A DNA stretch of 64,000 nucleotides from assembly GCA_035048485.1 (NCBI GenBank), contig CM068584.1, positions 64,772,420-64,836,419 of the forward strand, read 5' to 3'. The translations under genes and the position numbers were made by a program. The notes beneath the pieces were generated by a model that was not told the DNA's origin, ran no database searches, and was given only the letters and a program-made list of their open reading frames with translations. This document shows positions 10,862 to 26,153 of this stretch, one piece after another; positions within the stretch are counted from its first letter, which is position 1, and each line of letters starts with the position of its first letter. Source of the DNA: Pteria penguin (Eukaryota; Mollusca; Bivalvia; Pterioida; Pteriidae).

Positions 10862-12979
10862 TTACATGGCGTTAATCAACCTATCAAAAGATTCAAAAGC
10901 CTTCAATAGTACTTTATTGCGACTTTTACCGCGTTTCTCACATTTCCTGGGTGTTTCACTGTTGACAACTTCATCTATAACCATTTCATCGTCATAAAAG
11001 TCGGGGCCTGGTTTTTCAAGGTCCGAATCTTGTACTGATTCCGGTTCAGTACTCTCTTGGTTTAGTTGTCTCTTTTTTTTCCGCCTGAGTCTATTAGACA
11101 ATTCTATCAAGGGTATGTCATCTTCACTTGATGATGAATCCCTTCGGGTTCTATACCTGTTTGCCATTTTGCTAAGTGGTATATTTTCATCAGACTCGTC
11201 AGAATGTGACTCAGATTTATCACCTGCATCACTTTCTTCAGGAGGTACTACATAATTAGTTCTCCTAAGCCGATTACCCATGTTATCTTTTGGTATTTCC
11301 CATTGATCTATTTTAGCCAAACGTAATTGTTCAGCATGTGCTTTCGTTGTAGTGCCATCAAGTTGACTTTTAATTATAAGACTAACCGGAGAAGTTTGTT
11401 CTATAATTCTATAATACGGTTTCCATCTGACATCAAATTTATTTTTTCTACTATGGTTTTTATAATAGACAGGGTCTCCTATTTGAAACTTGACTGATTT
11501 ACTGTTTCTATCGGCATATTTAGCTTGAGCCTTTTTAGCTTTCTTTAAATTGCGATGCACTTCTAAAAATGATTTGTGCTGTATTTGTAACGCAATTTGA
11601 TGTTGATCGTCACCGAAATATTTGCGTCGAGGTTTCAAAATATTGTCTAAGGGAAGAACCACGTCTCTATTATAAAGTAGGAAAAAGGGAGAAAACTTGG
11701 TCGAATCACTGATGTTAAACCTTATAGCGGCTAAGGTTTGATTCAAGTATACGTCCCATACTGAATGTTCATCCTTCAGATATTTTGACATAACATCGTG
11801 CAAGGTTCGGTGAAATCGTTCGACTTTAGCATTCCCTTGGGGATGGTAATACGATGTTGTCACGTGATGAATATTCAAAGCTTCCAAAGTCTCTCTGACA
11901 GCTTTGTTTACATTTTCTGTACCATTGTCAGTAACCAACTGCAATAGTGAACCGTATCTGGGAAATATTTCATTAATGAGCAGATGCGTGATGTTATCTG
12001 CAGACTTGTCTTTTACGGCAAACGCTTCTGGGTACCCGGAATACAAATCAACAAATGCGATTATGTATTTGTTTCCAGATAAGGAAGTGGGATAAGGTCC
12101 TGAGAGATCCAACCCAACTTTAGCCCAGGGGTATGGTGGAATGTCCGTTTCCATAAGAGGAGGTTTTATCTTTGTCAAATTTCTAGTCTGACACGTTACG
12201 CAAGACTGAATATATTCTAACAAACCTTGATAGAGTTTTGGCCAGTAATATTTACTTTTTATGTTATAAAAGGTGCGATCTACACCGAAATGACCTAACT
12301 CATCATGGTACTGTTTTATAACATTCATTCTCAAATGACTTGGTACATACAGTCTTAAGGTGGGGTTGTCATTGATATCAGAGATATAATACAATATATC
12401 TTTCACCATCATATGACGAGCTTGATTGACATTCGAAGCTTCACCATTTTTCAACTGATTTTTAAGTTTTAATATGTCCGAATCCTTCTCCTGTTCTTCA
12501 AGCATATTAAAACCTTCCAGATCATTCACATTCGGTAGTTTTAGTTCTTCATTCTGTACCTTGCAACTAGCATGGTCTCTAGGTTCGAATCTATTAGAGT
12601 TCAAAGCATTGACCTCTAGTGTGTTTCGGTGGATATCTGGTATATCACCAGCGTTTTCGTCCGACATATTGACAGATTCTTGAGGGCACCGTGATAACAA
12701 ATCAGCACACGTGTTCTCACGACCAGCTATGTATTCAATTTTGCAATTATAAGCCATTATATTCATTGCCCAGAGTTGAATCTTTTTATTTTCCATAGGG
12801 GCATCAAGAATATATTTAAGGGGCTTGTGGTCTGTTTTTATGACAAAACTACTATTGTGAAGGTAATGATCTAACTTCTGTAGCGCATAATGGATAGCAT
12901 ACGCCTCTTTTTCTATGGTAGACCAACGTGTTTGCGTATCACTAAGTTTGTGACTTAGGTAATAAATTGGTTTTTTCAT
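10862..12979 (-). CDS. pol: Gypsy pol, 3' part: end of RNase H and integrase
   Basis: 705 residues from the first in-frame ATG, which directly follows an in-frame TAA, so it is probably not an independent start. RNase H residues are visible (E25 in EKEAYAI, D50 in KTDHKP, D93 in CADLLSR). Integrase has the H225/H230/C260/C263 zinc site and the catalytic triad D291, D351 (TDNGTEN), E387, spaced 35 between the last two. A C-terminal RWKPYYRI..SP module follows, then an acidic Ser-rich tail with a KKKRQ-type basic patch. It overlaps the 5' pol part by 38 bp in another frame. The break lies inside RNase H, next to a run of six A, which suggests a single-base indel rather than programmed recoding. 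Confidence 0.9.
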   Translation of the reverse strand: MKKPIYYLSHKLSDTQTRWSTIEKEAYAIHYALQKLDHYLHNSSFVIKTDHKPLKYILDAPMENKKIQLWAMNIMAYNCKIEYIAGRENTCADLLSRCPQESVNMSDENAGDIPDIHRNTLEVNALNSNRFEPRDHASCKVQNEELKLPNVNDLEGFNMLEEQEKDSDILKLKNQLKNGEASNVNQARHMMVKDILYYISDINDNPTLRLYVPSHLRMNVIKQYHDELGHFGVDRTFYNIKSKYYWPKLYQGLLEYIQSCVTCQTRNLTKIKPPLMETDIPPYPWAKVGLDLSGPYPTSLSGNKYIIAFVDLYSGYPEAFAVKDKSADNITHLLINEIFPRYGSLLQLVTDNGTENVNKAVRETLEALNIHHVTTSYYHPQGNAKVERFHRTLHDVMSKYLKDEHSVWDVYLNQTLAAIRFNISDSTKFSPFFLLYNRDVVLPLDNILKPRRKYFGDDQHQIALQIQHKSFLEVHRNLKKAKKAQAKYADRNSKSVKFQIGDPVYYKNHSRKNKFDVRWKPYYRIIEQTSPVSLIIKSQLDGTTTKAHAEQLRLAKIDQWEIPKDNMGNRLRRTNYVVPPEESDAGDKSESHSDESDENIPLSKMANRYRTRRDSSSSEDDIPLIELSNRLRRKKKRQLNQESTEPESVQDSDLEKPGPDFYDDEMVIDEVVNSETPRKCEKRGKSRNKVLLKAFESFDRLINAM

Positions 12980-14957
12980 TTATTACGTTCGGAATTGCAT
13001 CGTCAATGTCATCACATGGTTGCGTCAAGCATGCACCTATGCAAGTGTCGCTTGCGTCCGTATATAACGTATAGGGCTTGTTTAAGTCCGGATATGATAA
13101 AAGGGGAACCACTGTAAGACTTTGCTTGAAATAGTCAAAAGCATTTTGACATTTTTCACACCACTGAAATCTTGCATATTTTTTAGTTAAGGCGATCAGT
13201 GGTTCAGCTATCTTTGAGAAATTAGGAATGAATCGCCTGTAATAGCTGCACATACCTATGAAACTACGAATTTCTTTTACCGTTTTGGGAGAGGGCAAAG
13301 TTCGAATCGCCTCTACCTTTTGTGGGTCGGGCTTGACTCCATCTTTGTTAATTACAAATCCCAAATAAGTGGTTTCTTCTTTAAAGAAAGTACATTTCTT
13401 TAATTTCAACTTTAGGTCATGTTTTCTTAGCCTGTCAAAGACCTGTTGAATATGAGCTAGATGTTCTTCATGAGATTCTGACCAAATAATGACGTCATCA
13501 ATATAAGCAGTGCTGAATTCCTCACAACCTTCAAGAACTATGCTCATTAATTGTTGAAATACGCCAGGGGCATTACATAATCCAAAAGGCATTTTGTTGA
13601 ATTCAAACAACCCTTTATGACAAGCAAAAGCAGTTTTGTGTTTGTCTTTTGGGTCCATGGCTACTTGCCAATAACCAGATTTCAAATCTAAAGTGGTGAA
13701 ATATTTAGCTTTTCCTAATTGTGCGATTATGTCGTCTATCAACGGAAGGGGATAAGATGTAGTTTTAGTAATTTGATTCAATTTCCGAAAATCTATGCAC
13801 ATTCTAGTGGTTTTATCCTTTTTTGCAACTAAAACAATGGGAAAACTCCAAGGTGACTGAGAGCGTGAAATAATTTTTGCATCTAACATTTCATCAATCG
13901 CATTGTCTACTGTTTTCCTATGATGTAAGGGAATTCTATAGGGTCTAAGTTTTATTGGTTCATGGTCACCTGTGTCAATTGTCATTTTCACAGTTTCCGT
14001 TTGTCCTAACTCTGTATCTTTAGCTGCGAATAAATCTTGATTGTTCACAACTAATTGCCTAACACTTTCCAAGTGTTTGGGTTCGGTATCTAAATCTTTT
14101 AAATCTAGAGACGTTTTATTTGACAAAACTTCATTGATCGTTTTTGTTTTATCTGCAGCGGATGTCTCTTTTTCATTTATCGTGAGATTAGTTACTTTTC
14201 CTATGATACAACCACGTTTTAAATAAATAGTTTTGTTTGTATGATTACTTACAGCAATGGGCACTATTTTATTTGATTTTACTATTGCATTATTAATTTC
14301 AAGGCCAGGTTCGGAATCCACATATCCTTTTTCTACTGCACTTATTTCAACAAATTCAGTGTGATTCAACGGAGTTTTTATCCGTGCCGGAACAATGTTC
14401 ATAGTGTTTGGTTTCACTTTTACACCTCTCTGTAATCTTACTAGGGTGTTTATGTGACAATCTTCTTCAAGCGGTACATAGGACCTTCTTATTTTCAAAT
14501 ATCCTAAGTCATAATAAAGTCTTACTCCGTGAGTTGTTAGAAAATCTCTGCCTAAAATAATGTTTCTATTCATATCTGCTATAACATAAAATGGTTGATT
14601 TACTGTAGTCCCTCCTAATTTAATTTCTAATTCCACATAACCGTCTATTTCTAATTTTCCGCCATTTACAGATTGGAGACTAATAAACTTCTTTACCAAA
14701 TTTGGGGGTCTATTTAAAGATTGATAAATTCGCCTGTGTAACAAACTAACTTCAGCGCCACTGTCAACTAATGCTCTAAATTTCTTTTTACCAATTTTCA
14801 AAAGGGACGAATTTGGACTACCAGCTAAATTTATTTTGTAAGACGGATAATTTTCTGTTTTATTCTTAATTTTATTTTTGAATTTTCTTTTATTTCTGAC
14901 TGTTCGTTTAAAACTCCCGGCGACGGTCCTGTTTCGGCGGGAGCCTACTAGTTTTCC
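12942..14957 (-). CDS. pol: Gypsy pol, 5' part: protease, reverse transcriptase, start of RNase H
   Basis: The frame is open from the gag end (14957) to a TAG at 12942. No ATG is needed if it is expressed by frameshift from gag; the TTG at 14801 is only an arbitrary ORF start. After a basic linker, the retropepsin motif LVDSGAEVSLL follows, then RT with FTTLDLKSGYWQV, MPFGLCNAP and the catalytic YIDD about 433 residues after the TTG. RNase H begins with YTDASD. The frame ends prematurely within RNase H and the remainder continues in the overlapping downstream frame. This copy is therefore probably unable to make intact Pol unless the break is a sequence error. Confidence 0.9.
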   Translation of the reverse strand, partial: GKLVGSRRNRTVAGSFKRTVRNKRKFKNKIKNKTENYPSYKINLAGSPNSSLLKIGKKKFRALVDSGAEVSLLHRRIYQSLNRPPNLVKKFISLQSVNGGKLEIDGYVELEIKLGGTTVNQPFYVIADMNRNIILGRDFLTTHGVRLYYDLGYLKIRRSYVPLEEDCHINTLVRLQRGVKVKPNTMNIVPARIKTPLNHTEFVEISAVEKGYVDSEPGLEINNAIVKSNKIVPIAVSNHTNKTIYLKRGCIIGKVTNLTINEKETSAADKTKTINEVLSNKTSLDLKDLDTEPKHLESVRQLVVNNQDLFAAKDTELGQTETVKMTIDTGDHEPIKLRPYRIPLHHRKTVDNAIDEMLDAKIISRSQSPWSFPIVLVAKKDKTTRMCIDFRKLNQITKTTSYPLPLIDDIIAQLGKAKYFTTLDLKSGYWQVAMDPKDKHKTAFACHKGLFEFNKMPFGLCNAPGVFQQLMSIVLEGCEEFSTAYIDDVIIWSESHEEHLAHIQQVFDRLRKHDLKLKLKKCTFFKEETTYLGFVINKDGVKPDPQKVEAIRTLPSPKTVKEIRSFIGMCSYYRRFIPNFSKIAEPLIALTKKYARFQWCEKCQNAFDYFKQSLTVVPLLSYPDLNKPYTLYTDASDTCIGACLTQPCDDIDDAIPNVINEKTNLLPKSQT

Positions 14958-15844
14958 TGATTCATAGACTTATGTAGAGACCAACAATTCCTACGAATGT
15001 GACCTTTCTTTCCACAATGAAAACATTTCATGTCTGCATGTTTACCACGCCGAGCCTGGGAATTTTGTCCTTCATTTGTCTTTTGTACATCATTAATTTG
15101 TTTTAAGCGACAACGATTTGTAGTGTGGTTAGTTCGATTACAAATAGCACATCGCTTACGGGGCCTATAATGGTCAACTTCCATCGGCGTCTCACCATTC
15201 TCATGCAGAAGATTGTGTGAACTATAGGTGGAGCTACCTGTCCTAAGACTAACACGTTTCCGAAATGATAATTCAGTTATAGCAATAGAGATTGCTCTCT
15301 GAAAATTCTCGGGATTTTCCCGCATTACTTTGATCTTCAAGTAATCGTAAGCCAACCCATCTATAAAGAAATTCACTAACTGTTTCTGAACTTCTGCTGT
15401 ATTTAAATTATCAAAAGCTTGGTCTGCTAATTTTGACAATCTATGCGCGTACAGCGATACTTCTTCATCTCGTTTTTGCTTTACTCTTTGTAGTAAGGAC
15501 AGCGCGTGCTGTCGATCCGTTACGAGCGCGAACCTTATTGATAACTCTGCCTTAACTTGATTCCAATTAAATCCGGGGTGATCATCGTATAATCGTTCAA
15601 TAAAGTCGCTAACGGCATCGTTACTCGTTCTGTAAGCAATTTCTTTTGTCTCATCTTCCGTTAAACCATTTAATTTAGCACATTTCTCAATGCTCTTAAT
15701 CCATCTATCAAATTGATCTGGTTTTGTTCCGTCAAAAGATGGGACATCTAATTTTACCCCTTGTTTTGTTAAAATCCCACTTAATCTATCAACTTGCCTA
15801 CCTAACCCTTGAAAAAGTAAAGGTACATCAATATTTTCAGCCAT
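14948..15844 (-). CDS. gag: Gypsy Gag with two zinc knuckles
   Basis: 298 residues from a true ATG. The middle is a typical retrotransposon capsid region (SFDGTKPDQFDRWI, FVALVTD-like core, VSLYAHRLSKLADQ). Near the C-terminus are two CX2CX4HX4C knuckles: CAICNRTNHTTNRC from residue 232 and CFHCGKKGHIRRNC from residue 274. It would bind and package the element RNA into virus-like particles in the cytoplasm. It precedes pol, which lies in the -1 frame. Intact. Confidence 0.93.
   Translation of the reverse strand: MAENIDVPLLFQGLGRQVDRLSGILTKQGVKLDVPSFDGTKPDQFDRWIKSIEKCAKLNGLTEDETKEIAYRTSNDAVSDFIERLYDDHPGFNWNQVKAELSIRFALVTDRQHALSLLQRVKQKRDEEVSLYAHRLSKLADQAFDNLNTAEVQKQLVNFFIDGLAYDYLKIKVMRENPENFQRAISIAITELSFRKRVSLRTGSSTYSSHNLLHENGETPMEVDHYRPRKRCAICNRTNHTTNRCRLKQINDVQKTNEGQNSQARRGKHADMKCFHCGKKGHIRRNCWSLHKSMNQEN
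14951..14957 (-). promoter_or_regulatory. Candidate gag-pol -1 frameshift site GGAAAAC
   Basis: On the element strand the heptamer GGAAAAC ends directly before the gag stop TAG (14948-14950). The pol frame is -1 relative to gag and opens only after a TAA about a dozen bases upstream. Recoding must therefore occur in a window of about 19 bases. The heptamer is not a perfect X XXY YYZ site, so the exact mechanism is inferred. Confidence 0.5.
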
Positions 15845-15935
15845 GACGATTTCAGAAAAGTAAAAATCAGACTTACCGACAGAGAATGATGGTTAAAATC
15901 CAAATCCAGTCTACGGCAACCAAATCACATGCACG

Positions 15936-16548
15936 TGTAGGGTAGTACTTTGCGTTGGGGTGGTGTGAGTTTGATTCCTCAAGGTGCGTTGTGTTATGCG
16001 ACAAAATTATAAGTCAGTAAGAAAGTTAATACTTTTAATAAAATCTCTACAGCAATGTACAAGATAGCAAGTTGGCTTCGTGCGACGTGGAAAAGGGGGA
16101 GACCCGGCAGTTACGATGATCACAATGTTATATTTCACAATATAGTATCTTCAAGTTCTTTCTAAATCAAATAGGTCTGAATTCTATCAAGTATTTCCGA
16201 GGTCTAACTCTATCAAGTATTTCCGAGGTCTAACCTATTTAAACTCCCCAACTACTTTATATACTAAAGCACTATCCATTTCCACAAGGAAAATAGATTA
16301 ATTATGATTCTACAAGGAAAATAGATTAACCGTAAATTGACCAGTCTAATTCTACAAGGAAAATAGATTAACCGTAAATTGACCAGTCTAATTATACAAG
16401 GAAAATAGATTAACAAACATGAACTTTAGTGTCTGTTATTGAATCATTCACAGGAAAAATCGTCCAAGATATAATGTTCCTTGGAGGATCCATTGGTGAT
16501 GTTTCTTAAAAACAATTCGTAAGTAGCGTGGTATGCCGCTACCTTACA
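15936..16548 (-). repeat. 5' LTR of the Gypsy element
   Basis: 613 bp and identical by eye to 9066-9678, with TGTA...TACA ends. It would carry the element promoter. No recognisable TATA box position can be assigned with confidence. Confidence 0.95.
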
Positions 16549-16899
16549 ATATTTTCCAATTTTTTGAATTTCAAGAATCCTTCAACAATATGAGAGAAAA
16601 ATACTCCTTTATAGGCTGCTATGAAAGATGCATCAGTTACACCCGAGGGGTCTCAAAATCAAGTAATACCCGAGGCTCGCCGCCTATAAAAGAATCTTAT
16701 GATATTTTCAGTCACTAAGTTAAACTAAGGAGTCTCTCCCTCATGCATAGGTCTGTCCATATATTGATTTTTGGCTCAATTTTCGGTCACTTTTGCTCTA
16801 CAAATATAAGTATGTTATTAGAATTCCAATCATTCTGCCATGGGTATCACTGAATAGACAAATGCATAAATAGTGTTTTGATCCTACACACGGCAAAAA

Positions 16900-19250
16900 A
16901 GGGAACTCGAATTTCTTTATTCACGAAGTGTATATATTGTATGTCATAAACTCCCTTAAATGTATTGTAATCAGTTTCTTTGGTTGTTGCACATCAACTC
17001 TGTGTTCAAAGCAATAATTCAAATTAATGGATTTTGTAAGGTTGAACATTGATAATTCCACAATTCCGTTTTAAGGTGAGTCGCATATCAGTGGTATGAA
17101 CCAGTGGACATTATATATGACACTAAGTGGGGATAATTTTACCATTATCGGTATAATTAAACCAGAAACATGAGTGGTTTGCATTTTATTTCTACACTTT
17201 ACAAGTCAACGAAAGATAACTTCTTATACTTAATCATGTAATGTATCTTTTGCTTTTGATTATGTTGGATTTGAGTGCAATATGACAGCTCTGGAGATGA
17301 ATGAATTTGTGATGGAACAATAAATGAGAAAATTATTCCAGGGTAAAGAAGAATTGACCACATTACACATATGCTTGAGCTATATAGGAAAAGGGGAAGG
17401 TAGTCAACAAGGGTATCAAAGCAGGAATGATGGCAGATATCTGTGACAGTTGGGACGTTAAGCATTGTGTTTGCTTACAGGCAAGGTTGGATTACCACAG
17501 AGAGAAAGAGAGATAAAATAGCCGGGTTAGAGAAATAGTAAGAAAAAATGTAAGCTTGATATAATTATAACATACTTTTAATTTATATTTCTTTTAGGGA
17601 ATCTCTTTCAAATATTCCATTTATCATATATTTTTATAGTGCGGTATAATCACAGTATATTCGTGCATCCGGAACTGGTTGTTATCCGCCACTTTCGTTT
17701 AACTGTGGTAGTATATCGGAGATTTAAGAAAAATATTATTCTAAGTGAACACTGCCCAAATTTAATTTATTTTATAACATCATGTAATCATATAAACCAA
17801 TATTTAACAATCATTGAATATGACATTTTATACTCAGTCGTTTTTTTTCATATTGATTAATGAATATGCGAATAATTCAAAGCAAGTTAATAGTACCTGA
17901 AGAGTTGAGGGGGATGGGGGTTAAATGAATTTACAAGGGACCTGTTATTAATCTCATTGTGATGACATGTACATGAAGTTTTACAGTTTGCCATACTTGG
18001 GCGTGTCCTGTCTTAATATTGGCTAAATAACGTAACACAATTCGTGCTAGTCTTATTTGAATCTGTTTGTAAGCTGGAAGCGAGGATGAACGGTTCAATA
18101 TCCAGCGGATATTAGCCATTGTCCTACTTTTTAGCAAGGGGAAAGTCATTGGCTAGAACACCTTTCTCTCATCCCCTGAACGTAGTTTTACTCCTCCACT
18201 TTCACAGTTTCGGCTTTATCTCTGTCGATGTATACGTAGCTATTGCAGCAAGTCCTACAGAATACACAGTTCATTAAAAGATCTTACAAGAGTAAATGAT
18301 AACAACCTTCCTGTACCATTACATCACAGACAGAGCTATAAACTATAAGAAGAAAAACATATATAAAATCCACATGACAAGGAAATAACAGATTAAGACA
18401 TTATTGATATTTTCGTCTATAATTCAGCAGTCATGATCCGTTAAGAGGTTTGATTTATCTCCACTCGCCTTGAGTCACCAATAATATCAATGAATATCAT
18501 AGTATATAAGATGTGTAGTGTATCAAGCCTTTCCCTCATCACAAGTGCTCACTTCAATTCAGACAAAGTACTACAATACGGGGCATTGTCTAGGACATTT
18601 TCCAGTCTTTAAAGGATTATGGGTTAAATCTCTAGCGGATTGAGAATAGGATAATTACGAAATGCATACTTATTTTTAGGAAGGCAAAGGTGGGGGTTGA
18701 ATAAAGAGTTGTGATGTGGTAGTTTTAGTATAAAAAGCATATGTTCTATGTCACCCTTCATATTATAGATATCAAAAAATCAAATTAAACACATAATTGA
18801 TTCAAATTTTATTTTCATCCTTTACAAGGGGAAGAAAGGTAACTTCAACTTTCGTATTTACGAAATGTAGTTATTATATGGTTTAAGGAAATATATGTCA
18901 AATTCCGGAAGTTTCCATCCTTATAGAAGGCTGACCAGCATTCAATATTTAAATATACCTTGCACGTCGTAAATGCATTTTGCTCACTATTATGATGCGC
19001 CTTTGTATTGGGGAAAAAGTCGTGATACATGTATCTAAATGCCTCAGGTTTTACTGTTTCATCTAGAAGATAATACTCCTAAAACCAATTATGGTACTCC
19101 AACCCGAGGCCTTTCGTTCGCAAACCCAATATCATGTTTTATTATATCGCTCCTATTGAAGAACACCTCTGATCACCTCGCCATTTTCCACCAGTTTTGT
19201 GGCGCGTGAAATAATAAAAGCAAATAAGTTTCCCATCTGTTAAATCTGTT
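16900..19250. repeat. Interspersed module R, copy 1
   Basis: A series of landmarks recurs in similar order in at least four other places: TCTGTGTTCAA..AATGGATTTTGTAAGGTTGAA, TTTACAAG..AAAGGTAACTC, a GA-rich run, a CAGTTTGCC..GTGTCCT block, ATCCACATGACAAGGAAATAA, and CACTTCAATTCAGAC. Short ORFs inside are not conserved as a whole. No gene called. Confidence 0.6.
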
Positions 19251-19325
19251 AAAGGTATTTCTCTAATCCTTTTGGGATTTGAAATGCAATAAGAACAATA
19301 TATAACTTAACTACGATACATTTGA

Positions 19326-19574
19326 TTGATTGATTGATTTTTGACATCACACCACGAATATTTCACGTATATGGTGACGGCATCTGCCTGATGCGGGGCA
19401 TACAAATTGTGACCTTTGCAACGGACCCACCCGAAGCAGTGAGGGATCTTTAACGTGTCATGCATTCATGCATACGATGACACGGGGCCTTGGTTTCTAC
19501 TGTCTCATCCGAAAGACAGGACACCGGCATGACCAGAGCGGGACTCGAACCTCGGCCTCGGCCACGCCGGCCTC
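19326..19574 (-). mobile_element. SINE (family 1), head-truncated
   Basis: Same body and ATTG-repeat tail as the 3631 copy. It is flanked by a 13-bp duplication ACGATACATTTGA at 19313-19325 and 19575-19587. The tRNA-like head is shortened to CCGGCGTGGCCGAGGCCGAG. Confidence 0.85.
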
Positions 19575-20360
19575 ACGATACATTTGAAAGATTTAATAGA
19601 ATAGATCGTTATGAAGTATATAAGTGATTTTCGTTCCTTTGCATTAAGGATAAAAATACGATGTGATCAATATTATCTGTTTTATTGTGATTTTATGATA
19701 ATATAATGAAAATATAACTGCTAGTGTTGCTAATCGGTAGTTCGACCTGACCAATCCATAGACCGAATTAAACATTGTTTCAGTCGACAATACTTTCAAT
19801 CAATTGAATCTGTTTATGTATACAAAGAAGTTTAAGAGGTCCACTGTCACCTTATGAGACGCTATGGAACTATTTCACACTGAAACATATACATACCTTG
19901 CGCACTATGTAACAAAAAAGGTTGTATACAACTTTCGGTGTTCTTTATTTATTAGTACTTATCCAGAGATGTAATAATCAGCTTTTCTGATATTGAGAGA
20001 TATAGAGGATTATTTATAAAATATTAATAGTATCATATTGTAAATCCACAAAAAACTAGGGAGTAATGTACATAAAGACCAACAAAATTTTAACTTCCTG
20101 TATTATTAATATACTTTTTATGTATATTCAGCTGGCCCATGGAAAAAAATAATTATCGAGAGAGAGAGTTGGGGTATAAAATATTAATGCAGATAGGAAA
20201 AATAGATATTTTTAAAATCCTATAGTAACTTAGTTGTTTGATTAATACACTTGCAAAAATTATCTCTCCTCCAAATCTCATGATCACGTTCGTTCGTAAC
20301 AATGTCCTCTTCTGTGTAAATATTAGATTTTGTTTCTGGTCACATTTGAACGAAGGTGTT

Positions 20361-26153
<5,793 letters not shown>

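Larger units (their letters stand above)
9066..16548 (-). mobile_element. Complete Ty3/Gypsy LTR retrotransposon
   Basis: A 7483-bp element read on the minus strand: 5' LTR 15936-16548, gag, pol, a small membrane-protein ORF, 3' LTR 9066-9678. LTRs begin TGTA and end TACA and show no difference when compared by eye. ATAT flanks both ends (9062-9065 and 16549-16552), a 4-bp target duplication. The domain order protease, RT, RNase H, integrase and the absence of a chromodomain place it in Ty3/Gypsy. A possible primer binding site TGGTTGCCGTAG lies 13 bases inside the 5' LTR (15911-15922), but the spacing is unusual. Apparently identical LTRs imply a recent insertion, yet pol has a frame break. 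Confidence 0.95.

Noticed and set aside
12942..12979. Programmed frameshift between the two pol parts
   Set aside because: It lies inside the RNase H domain next to an A homopolymer, which is more simply explained by an indel.
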